From positions 1-61,084 of the forward strand of contig QCJE01000005.1 in NCBI GenBank assembly GCA_003216235.1: DNA of 61,084 nucleotides, given 5' to 3'. The notes beneath the pieces are model-generated. The model saw only the letters and a list, made by a program, of their open reading frames with translations. It was not told the origin of the DNA and ran no database searches. This document shows positions 50,682 to 59,262 of the stretch, in pieces. Origin of the DNA: Pelagibacteraceae bacterium AG-404-P07 (lineage in GTDB: Bacteria > Pseudomonadota > Alphaproteobacteria > Pelagibacterales > Pelagibacteraceae). Within the stretch, counting starts at the first letter, position 1. Every line of letters begins with the position of its first letter. The position numbers and the translations under genes were made by a program.

Positions 50682-52456
50682 TGAAATATCCTAAAGAATA
50701 TCTTGATGAAATTAAAACAAGGTTAAAAGTTTCGACTGTTGTATCAAAATTTGTTGCATTAAAGAAAAGAGGCAAAGAGTACGTTGGTTTATCTCCTTTT
50801 AAAAATGAAAAAACACCTTCATTTACAGTTAATGATGAAAAAGAATTTTATCATTGTTTTGCAACATCTGAACATGGAAATATTTTTGACTTTGTAATGA
50901 AAACCCAAAATTTTAAATTTGGAGAAGCAGTTAAACATTTGGCTCAATTAGCTGGGATGCAACCTTACTTGTTTTCAAAACAAGACGAAGAAAGAGAAAA
51001 AAAGTGGAAAGAGTACCAATCTATTTTTAGTCAATATGTAGATTTTTACCATAATGAATTATTAAAAAATGAAAGCTATTCTGTTGCAAGAGATTATTTA
51101 AAAAATAGATCTTTAACTAAAGAAGAAGTTAAAAAATTTAAAATTGGATATATAGAAAAAAATCCAAATTTCTTTGACAAATTAAGAGGTAATTATAGTG
51201 AGCAAACTTTAGCTGAAACTGGTTTGTTTTACTTGGATGAAAAAAATAAAATATTTGTTGAAAGATTTAGAGGTAGATTAATTTTCCCAATTAATAACAT
51301 TTCAGGCCAACCAATAGCATTAGGCGGAAGAATAATTGAAAATCAAGACTATTTAGCTAAATATATAAATTCACCTGAAACAAATTTTTTTAAAAAAGGA
51401 TCCAACTTATATAATTTAGATGTAGCTCGAAAACTTTCTAACAAAATAGATCACATTTATTTAGTTGAAGGTTATATGGATGTAGTTGGTTTAAGTAAAA
51501 ATGGAGTCGACAATGTAGTTGCAAACCTTGGAACCTCTTTGACAGATAAACAAATTTTAACTCTCAACCAATTTTTTGATGATATCATTATTTGTTTTGA
51601 TGGTGATGAAAGTGGTTATAAAGCAGCACTAAGAGCAGCAGAGAATTCTATTAAAGAATTAAAACCTGAAAAACAAATTTCATTTTTATTTTTACCAGAT
51701 AAGGAAGACCCAGACAGTTATGTTAATAAAAATGGTAAATCTAATTTCATTGATTTTACTAAACAAGGTAAGTTATCTATTCATCAATTTATTTTTAGTC
51801 ATTATAAAAAACAAACAGAAAATAATCCTTCTTCATTGGCAATTTTTGAAAAAAAATTGAGAAATATTGCCAATACAATTAAAGATGATTTTATAAAAAA
51901 ATATGTATTAGAATATTTTTTAGAAAAAATTTCAGAATTAACACCTCATTCTAATCAAAATAATAAAAAGTTTTTTGTTAAAAGAACGAAATCTCTAGAT
52001 ACAACCAAGAAGTATTTTAACGATAGCCAATCACTAACTGGTGTAGAACTTAAAGAGTTTTCTTTATTATATTTAGTAATGAATAATTTAAATTTGTTAC
52101 AAGCAAACATACATTTAATTGAAAATATTAAATTATTTACTGGAGTTAATAAAAAAATATTTGAACTAATAATTGAGAAGCTGAAATCTGGAGAGCAAAT
52201 TACAATTGGAAATTTAAAATTAGATGATCAATTATTAGAAAAAATAAATAAATTTGCACCCATCAAACATATACTTAAAAATCAAGCTGGTGATGATCAA
52301 AAAACTATGGAGTTATTAGAGGATATTTCGAGAGACCTTATGAATTATGATCTTGAGTTTAGAATTCAAGAATTAGAATCGAAGTTCTCAGTTGACATGA
52401 GCGAGACCACATTTAATGAGCTAAAAGAACTCAAAAAAAAGCAGAATCTCAACTAA
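50681..52456 (+). CDS. dnaG: DNA primase with degenerate zinc-binding domain
   Basis: A 591-residue primase that makes replication primers. The N-terminal domain aligns well (LSPFKNEKTPSF ... EFYHCFATSEHG), but zinc ligands are changed. Where E. coli has Cys40, His43, Cys61 and Cys64, the aligned residues are Ser38, Lys41, Cys59 and Thr62. The RNA polymerase domain is normal: INNISGQPIALGGRII, the TOPRIM Glu in YLVEGYMDVVG, and FDGDESGYKAALRA. The C-terminal helicase-binding part is present. yqeY, dnaG and rpoD form the classic macromolecular-synthesis operon order. Confidence 0.95.
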   Translation: MKYPKEYLDEIKTRLKVSTVVSKFVALKKRGKEYVGLSPFKNEKTPSFTVNDEKEFYHCFATSEHGNIFDFVMKTQNFKFGEAVKHLAQLAGMQPYLFSKQDEEREKKWKEYQSIFSQYVDFYHNELLKNESYSVARDYLKNRSLTKEEVKKFKIGYIEKNPNFFDKLRGNYSEQTLAETGLFYLDEKNKIFVERFRGRLIFPINNISGQPIALGGRIIENQDYLAKYINSPETNFFKKGSNLYNLDVARKLSNKIDHIYLVEGYMDVVGLSKNGVDNVVANLGTSLTDKQILTLNQFFDDIIICFDGDESGYKAALRAAENSIKELKPEKQISFLFLPDKEDPDSYVNKNGKSNFIDFTKQGKLSIHQFIFSHYKKQTENNPSSLAIFEKKLRNIANTIKDDFIKKYVLEYFLEKISELTPHSNQNNKKFFVKRTKSLDTTKKYFNDSQSLTGVELKEFSLLYLVMNNLNLLQANIHLIENIKLFTGVNKKIFELIIEKLKSGEQITIGNLKLDDQLLEKINKFAPIKHILKNQAGDDQKTMELLEDISRDLMNYDLEFRIQELESKFSVDMSETTFNELKELKKKQNLN

Positions 52457-52522
52457 TCAAGCCAAATTAATAATGGATTTTTGTGGATTAGACATTATAT
52501 AAGACTCTTCAAATTTATTGCC

Positions 52523-54343
52523 GTGGAAAGAATTATTACTAAATCATTTGCTAGATTAATGGGTCGAGGGACTCATAGAGGATTTATAACTCATGAAGAG
52601 TTGAATAAATCTTTAGGAAAAAGAAATCTTTCAGACGAAAATTTAGCACAGGCCTTTATACATATTTTGGATGAAAAAGTTGCTCTTGTAGAAAAAAAGT
52701 CAGATTTCAAAGTTTTAAAAAAAAAAGATAGCTCTTCCAAAGAGGAAGGAAAAACAATTGAGAAGAGTGATGACCCAATAAGAATGTATTTAAGAGAGAT
52801 GGGTGGTGTTGAGCTGCTTTCTCGAGAAGGAGAAATAGCAATAGCTAAAAGAATTGAAGCGGGCAAAGATGTTATGCTTATAGCTTTGTCTCAAAGTCCT
52901 ATTACTGCTCAACAGTTTTTTGAATGGAATCAAAAATTACAAAATGACGAAATACTTGTAAGAGAAATTATCGATATTGATACAAATTACATGGAGGACG
53001 AGTCCACTGGTTCAAGTGCAAAACAAAAAAGTTCTGGAGATAATGAAGGGGATGATGTTGCTAGTGAGGATGAAGATTTTAATCCTACTCTGGCAGCAAT
53101 GGAGACAGAAATTAAACCTAAAGTTTTAAAAACGGTAAACTTACTTACAAAAGAGTATAATAAATTAATTAAACTTCAAAAAGAGAAACTAGACTGTGTA
53201 TTGAAATCAGAAAGTTTTTCCTCAACTAAAGAAAAAAGTTACGAAAAAATTGTAAATGGAATATTAGAAAATATTAAATCGCTTCAATTATCTCCATCAA
53301 TTTTAGAAGATTTAGTTCAAAAACATTATATAGAAAATAAAAAAATTATTTCTTTAGAGGGAAATTTATTAAGATTAGCAATGAATCAGAAAATACCAAG
53401 AAATGAATTTATTAAATTTTACATTGGAAACGAAATAAATCCTAATCTTAAAAAATTTTTAGACACAAATGAGATTTGGAAACAATTTTTTAATAGAAAC
53501 AAAGATGAATTTAAAAATATTAGAAATAGATTAGTAGAAATAAGCTATAAACTTGGAATATCAGTAACTGATTTTAAAAAGTTAGTTAGTAGAATTCAAA
53601 AGGGAGAAAAAGAGTCAAGAATAGCTAAAAAAGAAATGGTAGAAGCCAACCTTAGATTGGTTATTTCAATCGCAAAAAAATATACCAATAGAGGACTTCA
53701 ATTCCTAGATTTAATTCAAGAAGGTAATATTGGTCTAATGAAAGCAGTAGACAAATTTGAGTACAGAAGAGGATATAAGTTTTCAACTTATGCAACTTGG
53801 TGGATTAGACAAGCAATAACAAGATCTATAGCGGATCAGGCTAGAACAATAAGAATTCCAGTACACATGATTGAAACTATAAATAAAATTGTAAGAACTC
53901 AAAGACTTATATTGAGTGAATTTGGAAGAGAAGCTACTCCAGAAGAGCTGGCAAAAAAGTTAAGAATGCCATTAGATAAAGTAAGAAAAGTTTTAAAAAT
54001 TTCTAAAGAACCGGTATCATTAGAAAAACCTGTGGGAGATGAAGAAGATAGCAGCCTAGGTGATTTTATTGAAGATACAAAAGCTTTAGATCCAATGGAT
54101 CAAGCAATTAAGTCAAACTTAGGAGAGGCAACAACGAAAATTTTATCAACCTTAACTCCTAGAGAAGAAAGAGTATTAAGAATGCGATTTGGAGTTGGAA
54201 TGAATACAGATCATACTCTAGAAGAAGTTGGCTTGCAATTTTCAGTGACAAGAGAAAGAATAAGACAGATAGAAGCAAAAGCTTTAAGAAAATTAAAACA
54301 TCCTAGTAGATCAAAACAATTAAAAAGTTTTTTGGAAAGTTAA
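52523..54343 (+). CDS. rpoD: RNA polymerase primary sigma factor RpoD
   Basis: Sigma70 with region 1.1 ([13 protein letters not shown]), region 1.2 ([29 protein letters not shown]), region 2 ([29 protein letters not shown], then [15 protein letters not shown]) and region 4.2 ([17 protein letters not shown]). From GTG at 52523 it has 606 residues. I prefer this start because region 1.1 begins directly after it; an in-frame TTG at 52481 gives an unconvincing hydrophobic N-terminus, and the first in-frame ATG falls inside region 1.1. Start uncertain; identity is not. Confidence 0.95.
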   Translation: MERIITKSFARLMGRGTHRGFITHEELNKSLGKRNLSDENLAQAFIHILDEKVALVEKKSDFKVLKKKDSSSKEEGKTIEKSDDPIRMYLREMGGVELLSREGEIAIAKRIEAGKDVMLIALSQSPITAQQFFEWNQKLQNDEILVREIIDIDTNYMEDESTGSSAKQKSSGDNEGDDVASEDEDFNPTLAAMETEIKPKVLKTVNLLTKEYNKLIKLQKEKLDCVLKSESFSSTKEKSYEKIVNGILENIKSLQLSPSILEDLVQKHYIENKKIISLEGNLLRLAMNQKIPRNEFIKFYIGNEINPNLKKFLDTNEIWKQFFNRNKDEFKNIRNRLVEISYKLGISVTDFKKLVSRIQKGEKESRIAKKEMVEANLRLVISIAKKYTNRGLQFLDLIQEGNIGLMKAVDKFEYRRGYKFSTYATWWIRQAITRSIADQARTIRIPVHMIETINKIVRTQRLILSEFGREATPEELAKKLRMPLDKVRKVLKISKEPVSLEKPVGDEEDSSLGDFIEDTKALDPMDQAIKSNLGEATTKILSTLTPREERVLRMRFGVGMNTDHTLEEVGLQFSVTRERIRQIEAKALRKLKHPSRSKQLKSFLES

Positions 54344-54353
54344 ATTTAGATTT

Positions 54354-54428
54354 GGGCCGTTAGCTCAATAGTAGAGTACTGCATTGACATTGCAGGGGTA
54401 GTTGGAGCGTAACCAACACGGCCCACCA
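54354..54428 (+). tRNA. tRNA-Val (anticodon GAC), atypical T- and D-loops
   Basis: A 75-base cloverleaf with perfect acceptor pairing (GGGCCGT/ACGGCCC), discriminator A and encoded CCA. The anticodon stem CTGCA/TGCAG has loop TTGACAT, giving GAC. The T-stem GTTGG/CCAAC is intact, but the T-loop is AGCGTAA instead of the near-universal TTCRANY. The D-loop AATAGTA lacks the GG pair, and position 48 is A not C. It starts ten bases after rpoD. Stems argue for a real gene; the loops are very unusual. Confidence 0.85.
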
Positions 54429-54483
54429 TGTCAAAAACTAGATTGATTAAAAATAAAAAACAAAGTAGAAAGAATATTGATTT

Positions 54484-54560
54484 GGGCCTGTAGCTCAGTT
54501 GGTTAGAGCAGTACACTCATAATGTATTGGTCCCAGGTTCGAGTCCTGGCGGGCCCACCA
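54484..54560 (+). tRNA. tRNA with CAT anticodon, probably tRNA-Ile2
   Basis: A 77-base cloverleaf with acceptor GGGCCTG/CGGGCCC, D-loop AGTTGGTTA, anticodon stem GTACA/TGTAT with loop CTCATAA, T-arm CCAGG/CCTGG with canonical TTCGAGT, and encoded CCA. The CAT anticodon could be elongator Met or the lysidine-modified Ile2. The acceptor stem, CTCATAA loop and TTGGTC variable region resemble alphaproteobacterial tRNA-Ile2 more than Met. It is 55 bases after tRNA-Val and probably co-transcribed with rpoD. Confidence 0.9.
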
Positions 54561-54570
54561 AATAATAAAT

Positions 54571-55161
54571 CTAATTATTAGAAAAATCTTCGAGAACTTT
54601 AAATAATGCTTTTATATCACCATCGTTAGAATTAATTATTGATGAAAATTCCTCTTTTTGTGTTCTTGCTAAACTTAATCCCTCTATAATTAAATCTCTA
54701 ATTAGAGGATTTTCAGGATCTTTTGTATAAATTCTCCAGTCAATTTTTATTTGTGGCCTTTCATTTGTTGCTTTTAGCAAGCTATTAACGATTGTATAAT
54801 TTTCATTTAAAATTTCTTTATCATAAACATCAATTTCAGGATTTGTATATTCAGCAAGCCTACTTGAAAAACTTATCAAAAAATAATTGTTAAATAACTT
54901 ATTGTAAATTTTTTTTTGTTCATTATTTAGAGTTTTTCTAAATGATCCAAGGGTATATTGACCTATGCCTTTAATATCTACAGTTTCATTAGCAATGGAC
55001 TTTAATTTCTCAATTTTTTTTTCTTTAGAAGAATTATCACCCAATATTGCTGATGCTCGGTTTACAGTTGACTGAACAAAAATATCAGGCTCCATTGAAA
55101 AAACATTACTTAAACTTAGAAAAAAAATAATTATGGTAATAAAAATTTTTTTTATTTTCAT
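54571..55161 (-). CDS. mlaC: MlaC/Ttg2D-type phospholipid transport protein
   Basis: A 196-residue exported protein with a signal peptide (IKKIFITIIIFFLSLSNVFS). The mature part has the MlaC (Tol_Tol_Ttg2) fold features: GSFRKTLNNEQKKIYNKLF near residue 68 and IDWRIYTKDPENPLIRDLIIEGLSLA near residue 140. MlaC carries phospholipids across the periplasm between MlaA at the outer membrane and the MlaFEDB transporter. mlaA is 18 bases upstream on the same strand; transporter genes are not in the window. Confidence 0.88.
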   Translation of the reverse strand: MKIKKIFITIIIFFLSLSNVFSMEPDIFVQSTVNRASAILGDNSSKEKKIEKLKSIANETVDIKGIGQYTLGSFRKTLNNEQKKIYNKLFNNYFLISFSSRLAEYTNPEIDVYDKEILNENYTIVNSLLKATNERPQIKIDWRIYTKDPENPLIRDLIIEGLSLARTQKEEFSSIINSNDGDIKALFKVLEDFSNN

Positions 55162-55179
55162 TTTTTTTTAATATGATTT

Positions 55180-55965
55180 TTAATTTTGGATTTCTTCCCA
55201 ATCACTATCATCTTGGGTATTTATGATTTTTTTTGAGTTAAGAATTTTTTGTTGTCTATCTTGAAGATATAAACTTTTAACTGAAGCATAAAAATCTAAA
55301 GAGTTTTTTTCAAGATTTTCAATAGAATCATAATTCTTTGCCCTAAAGTCAACTCCAGCAGTTACTCTTGAGGTATAGTAATCAATATCATCTACGTGAT
55401 GGGTGTTATTTCTAACTGTTATGTTGTACCAAGCATCACCACCCATAAAATTTGCCAAGGAGGCAACGGTATCTCTAGCTGTGCTCGGTCCTAAAACAGG
55501 CAAAACAATATAGCAACCAGGCCCAACACCAGCAGTTGCTAATGATTGACCATAATCCTCATTTTCATATTCTGGCATACCCAAATGTTGGGCAACATCA
55601 AAAATTCCTAATATACCTACTGTTGTGTTAATCAATAATCTTCCTGAATTAACTCCTGCTAGTGACAAATTTCCCTGTAACAAATTATTCGGAATCGTTA
55701 CAAGATTTGATAAATTAGTTAGAGAATTGCTTACCCCAGTTTTAATTGGAGAAGGTAGTTTTTTGTATACACTTGATACTGGTTTAAAAATAATACCATC
55801 TAAAGCTTGATTGAATGCAAAAGTTCCTCTATTAATTTTTTCAAAACAATCCTTTACTTCCGTAGGTTCGTTCTTTTTTATCAAAAGTTGATTATTAGAG
55901 TCAGCGTTAGAATTACATACTAACGTAAAAGTTGTAATTAGTATTATTATAAATTTTTTATGCAT
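55180..55965 (-). CDS. mlaA: MlaA/VacJ-family outer-membrane phospholipid protein
   Basis: A 261-residue VacJ protein. The family core is visible in FEKINRGTFAFNQALDG, NLVTIPNNLLQGN and DYGQSLATAGVGPGCYIVLPVLG. I start at 55965 (MHKKFIIILITTFTLVC) because this gives a proper signal peptide and avoids overlap with the divergent amidase; the frame is open to 56049. A Cys follows at residue 17 but its lipobox (TLVC) is atypical, so lipidation is doubtful. It works with MlaC just downstream. Confidence 0.88.
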   Translation of the reverse strand: MHKKFIIILITTFTLVCNSNADSNNQLLIKKNEPTEVKDCFEKINRGTFAFNQALDGIIFKPVSSVYKKLPSPIKTGVSNSLTNLSNLVTIPNNLLQGNLSLAGVNSGRLLINTTVGILGIFDVAQHLGMPEYENEDYGQSLATAGVGPGCYIVLPVLGPSTARDTVASLANFMGGDAWYNITVRNNTHHVDDIDYYTSRVTAGVDFRAKNYDSIENLEKNSLDFYASVKSLYLQDRQQKILNSKKIINTQDDSDWEEIQN

Positions 55966-56017
55966 TGGTTTTCTTATAGTATATTGGAAAATAATGTAAA
56001 TTAAGTATTTATTAAAA

Positions 56018-56737
56018 ATGAGCTTAAAAATAGGCCTAAATTTGATCAAACATTACTCAATAAATTTTAGTTTACTTAAAAGAAACAATAAATTAATTAA
56101 ATTTATTATTATCCATTACACTGGGATGAAAAAACAATCTAATGCTATTAAAAAATTGTGCAATCAAAAATCAAAAGTTAGCTCACATTATTTTATTAAA
56201 AATAATGGAGAAATATTAAATTTAGTCCCAGATTTATTTGAAGCCTGGCATGCAGGAAAATCAAGATGGGGTAAATATAATATGTTAAATAAATATTCAA
56301 TTGGAGTTGAGATTCAAAATCCAGGACACGATAATGGTTATAAAAAATTTAATGCAAAGCAAATTTTCTCTTTAAAAAAATTACTTAATTATCTTATGAA
56401 AAAATTTAAAATTAATAAAAAAAATATTTTAGGACACTCAGATATAGCACCTAATCGAAAAAAAGACCCAGGTGAAAAATTTCCCTGGAAATACTTAGCT
56501 AAAAATAATTTAGCAAGCTGGCATAATATGAATGAAAAAATTATTAAAAAGTATAGAAAAGAAAAAATTAGTTCAAAAGATGAGAGTATTTTCATCAAAA
56601 ATTTATATAAATTTGGTTATTCAAGATTTTATAAAAAAGATATTGTTAAGGCATTTCAAAGAAAATTTAGACAAGATTTAATTGATGGAAAAATTGACAA
56701 AGAGTGTTTAATAATAAGTAAAAACCTCCTTAAATAA
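56018..56737 (+). CDS. N-acetylmuramoyl-L-alanine amidase, AmiD/AmpD-like
   Basis: A 239-residue amidase_2 domain protein. Zinc ligands are in FIIIHYTGM (His, near residue 34), ILGHSDIAP (His) and KKDPGEKFPW (Asp). A catalytic Glu is in SIGVEIQNPGH. The C-terminal KDIVKAFQRKFR segment resembles a peptidoglycan-binding repeat, as in AmiD. No clear signal peptide or lipobox is seen, so it may act in cytoplasmic muropeptide recycling as AmpD does. Divergent from mlaA; rnpB follows. Confidence 0.85.
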   Translation: MSLKIGLNLIKHYSINFSLLKRNNKLIKFIIIHYTGMKKQSNAIKKLCNQKSKVSSHYFIKNNGEILNLVPDLFEAWHAGKSRWGKYNMLNKYSIGVEIQNPGHDNGYKKFNAKQIFSLKKLLNYLMKKFKINKKNILGHSDIAPNRKKDPGEKFPWKYLAKNNLASWHNMNEKIIKKYRKEKISSKDESIFIKNLYKFGYSRFYKKDIVKAFQRKFRQDLIDGKIDKECLIISKNLLK

Positions 56738-56770
56738 TAATTTATTATACTTGAAATTTTAAAATTAAAT

Positions 56771-56776
56771 TATAAA
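56771..56776 (+). promoter_or_regulatory. candidate -10 box for rnpB
   Basis: TATAAA lies seven bases before the predicted RNase P RNA 5' end, the right distance for a transcription start there. An upstream -35 with normal spacing is weak, so this is tentative. Confidence 0.35.
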
Positions 56777-56783
56777 TTGTATT

Positions 56784-57138
56784 CGCCAGATGAACGACTT
56801 ATCGCTTAATTAATTTTAAGAGGAAAGTCCGGACTCTATAAAGATGCAGTGCCAGGTAACACCTGGCGGGGGCAACCCTAGGGATAGTGCCACAGAAAAT
56901 ATACCGCCTTAACAAGGCAAGGGTGAAAAGGTGTGGTAAGAGCACACCGGTTCTATTGGTAACAATGAACGCTGGAAAACCCCACTGGGAGCAAGACTAA
57001 GTAGAGATGACATTGTTGAAAAACTAAAAGCTATCTTTAGCTCGTCATCAGGGTTAGTTGCTTGAGCTTAAAAGTGATTTTAAGCCTAGACAAATGGTAA
57101 GTTTAAATGACAGAACCCGGCTTACAGTTCATCTGGCT
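56784..57138 (+). ncRNA. rnpB: RNase P RNA, bacterial type A
   Basis: The 5' end GCCAGATGAAC pairs perfectly with GTTCATCTGGC at 57127-57137, forming helix P1. Conserved RNase P blocks are present: GAGGAAAGTCCGGACT near 56820, GGGCAACCCTAGGGATAGTGCCACAGAAA near 56870-56900 (P11/P12 area), and GACAGAACCCGGCTTACAG at the 3' conserved region. About 355 bases, normal for type A. It provides the catalytic core for tRNA 5' maturation. Confidence 0.96.
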
Positions 57139-57178
57139 TTATCCTATTTATTCTTCATTTATTAAATGTTCATGTTTT

Positions 57179-57183
57179 GATTC
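57179..57183. promoter_or_regulatory. GANTC site (GATTC) upstream of mraZ
   Basis: A GATTC pentamer in the 163-base rnpB-mraZ gap, 46 bases upstream of the -35 box. It is one of two CcrM target sequences in this gap. Confidence 0.35.
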
Positions 57184-57197
57184 ACTTTTGTAATAAA

Positions 57198-57218
57198 TTT
57201 TAACCAAAATTGTTAAAA
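57198..57218. promoter_or_regulatory. CtrA-like inverted repeat upstream of mraZ
   Basis: Seven-base arms TTTTAAC and GTTAAAA around CAAAATT. Reading each strand gives TTAACCAA and TTAACAAT, close to the CtrA half-site TTAACCAT, in inverted arrangement. It ends ten bases before the -35 box of the mraZ promoter. CtrA is known in SAR11 and other Alphaproteobacteria; binding here is inference. Confidence 0.35.
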
Positions 57219-57228
57219 ATAGTAAGTA

Positions 57229-57257
57229 TTGACTCTATTTAAAAAAACCCATAATAT
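57229..57257 (+). promoter_or_regulatory. sigma70-type promoter for mraZ-ftsZ
   Basis: -35 TTGACT (57229-57234), 17-base spacer, -10 TAATAT (57252-57257), about 45 bases upstream of the mraZ start. A GACTC methylation site (57231-57235) overlaps the -35 box, and the MraZ repeats overlap the -10 box. Confidence 0.6.
57231..57235. promoter_or_regulatory. GANTC site (GACTC) overlapping the mraZ -35 box
   Basis: GACTC shares four bases with the -35 hexamer TTGACT. Adenine methylation by CcrM here could alter sigma factor or regulator binding, as known for GANTC sites in Caulobacter division-gene promoters. Confidence 0.45.
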
Positions 57258-57282
57258 CCCATATATTCCCAATTATGTGGGA
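57248..57282. promoter_or_regulatory. MraZ-box operator: repeats with 10-bp period
   Basis: CCCA occurs at 57248, 57258 and 57268 with exact 10-base spacing (TGGG repeats on the minus strand), and an oppositely oriented TGGGA follows at 57278, the same 10-base step. MraZ binds TGGG direct repeats with this period upstream of its own gene in E. coli, so these are very likely the autoregulatory boxes. The inverted fourth copy is unusual. Confidence 0.7.
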
Positions 57283-57301
57283 ATAAAGGAATTTATGGTT
57301 T

Positions 57302-57757
57302 ATGTTTTTATCAACCTACGAAAACAGATTGGACAAAAAAGGAAGGGTGTCAGTGCCTGCAAGTTTTAGATCTTATTTATCTAATCTAGGATATAATGGA
57401 ATAGTTTGCTATCCGTCATTTAATAACCAAACAATCGAAGCATGGCCACAAGATAGAATTGAAAAAATTTCAAACGCTATAGACTCTTTAAACCCATTTG
57501 AAGAAAAAAGAGATTTTTTTGCTACATCTATATTATCTGAAAGTATTAGTTTACAATTTGACAGTGAAGGAAGAATTTCACTTACAGCAAAATTATTAAA
57601 ACATGCAAAAATAAGAAATAGCATGTTATTTGTTGGTCAGGGCAAAACATTTCAAATATGGGAACCAACAAATTTTGAAAAATTTAAGTCTAACGCTAGA
57701 AAAAAAGCTAATTTGAATCGTGCGAGTCTTAAATGGGAGCAACAATTAAACAAATAA
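57302..57757 (+). CDS. mraZ: transcriptional regulator MraZ
   Basis: A 151-residue protein with two AbrB-like MraZ half-domains. The first contains [21 protein letters not shown] near residue 5, and the second [22 protein letters not shown] near residue 81, each with the DxxGR core. MraZ is the first gene of division clusters and represses its own promoter; matching boxes lie just upstream. Its stop overlaps a possible upstream ATG of ftsZ. Confidence 0.96.
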   Translation: MFLSTYENRLDKKGRVSVPASFRSYLSNLGYNGIVCYPSFNNQTIEAWPQDRIEKISNAIDSLNPFEEKRDFFATSILSESISLQFDSEGRISLTAKLLKHAKIRNSMLFVGQGKTFQIWEPTNFEKFKSNARKKANLNRASLKWEQQLNK

Positions 57758-57768
57758 TGGGGGATAAA

Positions 57769-59244
57769 ATGACAATTAACTTTAAAACACCAGAAATTCA
57801 AGAGCTAAGACCAAGACTTTTAGTCATGGGAGTTGGTGGCGCAGGTGGAAATGCAATAAATGAAATGATCGATAATGGAATGGAAGGTGTTGAATTCATA
57901 GCTGTAAATACGGATGCACAAGACTTAAAGCATAGTAAAGCAAAATCAAAAGTTCAAATAGGTTTAAATTTAACCAAAGGTTTGGGAGCAGGTGCCAAAA
58001 TTGATATTGGCCAAGCTGCTGCAGATGAGTCTTTAAATGAAATCATAAATATTTTACAAGGCGCCAATATGGTATTCATAGCAGCAGGAATGGGAGGCGG
58101 CACTGGAACAGGTGCAGCACATGTAATTGCTAGAGCAGCAAAAGAGCTAAATATTTTAACAGTCGGCGTTGTAACACTTCCTTTTTTATATGAAGGACCT
58201 TCTAGAATGAAAAGAGCTCAAATTGGATTAGAGGAATTAAGAAAACATGTTGATACAATAATAGTGATTCCAAATCAAAATTTATTCAAAATTGCAAATG
58301 AACAAACTACGTTTGAGGAGTCTTTTAATCTTTCAAATAATGTTTTAATGCATGGTGTTCAAAGTGTAACTGACCTAATGGTTAAGCCAGGTATCATTAA
58401 CTTAGATTTTGCAGATGTCGAAACAGTTATGGCATCAATGGGTAAAGCAATGATGGGTACTGGTGAGGCTGATGGAGAAGGAAGAGCTATGAAAGCTACA
58501 GAACTGGCAATTAGTAATCCTCTCATCGATGATTATACACTTAAAGGCGCCAAAGGATTACTAGTAAATATAACTGGTGGAAAAGATCTTAAACTATTTG
58601 AAGTTGATGAAGTAGTACATAAAATTAGATCTGAAGTTGAAGCAGATGCTGAAGTAATAATTGGTGCAATAACAGATACATCATTAGAAGGCAAAATTAG
58701 AGTATCTATAGTTGCAACATCATTAGATGGTCAACAGCCAGAGTCAAAATCAGTAATCAATATGGTACATAGAATTCAAAATAGAAATACAGGATATTCA
58801 GATTTTGCAGGAAATGGAGCTACAGCATCTTTTGCATTCTCAAATAACAGTTCAAATCCAGTGTCTCATGGAGCCAATGCTCTAAAACTTGAAGATGAAG
58901 TTATTTCACAAAATACAAATAATATAATTGCAAATGAATCAATTGATGAGGTTAACAATCAATATCACGAAGAACTCCTCAAAAATCAAGATGCAGAAAA
59001 TATTGTAGAAAATACTTTAGAGGATGATGAAAAATCTTTTACCCAAGAGGCAATGGATAGTTCTGAAGAAGATCAAGTAGTAACAAATAATCTTAAAGAA
59101 TTTGGAGTTGATACTGATGAACCAGATTTATTTAACTCTGATTTTCAAAACTCTAGTTCTGATGATTTATTAGGATCATTTGATGATGACAATGAAGAAG
59201 ATGATCTTGAGATACCCGCATTTTTAAGAAGACAAAAAAATTAA
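57769..59244 (+). CDS. ftsZ: cell division GTPase FtsZ
   Basis: A tubulin homologue that forms the Z ring. GTP-binding [12 protein letters not shown] (tubulin signature) lies near residue 105, with [13 protein letters not shown] near the N-terminus and the T7 loop [12 protein letters not shown] long acidic linker leads to the conserved C-terminal peptide [11 protein letters not shown] start at ATG 57769 (491 residues) because GGGGG at 57759-57763 is a good ribosome site five bases before it; upstream in-frame ATGs at 57757 and 57733 overlap mraZ. It sits directly after mraZ, an unusual place. Confidence 0.96.
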   Translation: MTINFKTPEIQELRPRLLVMGVGGAGGNAINEMIDNGMEGVEFIAVNTDAQDLKHSKAKSKVQIGLNLTKGLGAGAKIDIGQAAADESLNEIINILQGANMVFIAAGMGGGTGTGAAHVIARAAKELNILTVGVVTLPFLYEGPSRMKRAQIGLEELRKHVDTIIVIPNQNLFKIANEQTTFEESFNLSNNVLMHGVQSVTDLMVKPGIINLDFADVETVMASMGKAMMGTGEADGEGRAMKATELAISNPLIDDYTLKGAKGLLVNITGGKDLKLFEVDEVVHKIRSEVEADAEVIIGAITDTSLEGKIRVSIVATSLDGQQPESKSVINMVHRIQNRNTGYSDFAGNGATASFAFSNNSSNPVSHGANALKLEDEVISQNTNNIIANESIDEVNNQYHEELLKNQDAENIVENTLEDDEKSFTQEAMDSSEEDQVVTNNLKEFGVDTDEPDLFNSDFQNSSSDDLLGSFDDDNEEDDLEIPAFLRRQKN

Positions 59245-59262
59245 TGGTCTTCAAGAAAATAA

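Noticed and set aside
54428..54493. A 21-codon open frame between the two tRNA genes, starting on the last base of tRNA-Val CCA
   Set aside because: It lies within a tRNA spacer, ends inside the next tRNA, has no ribosome site and a random lysine-rich composition.
55966..56049. Longer N-terminus for mlaA
   Set aside because: It would overlap the divergent amidase gene and place the signal peptide internally.
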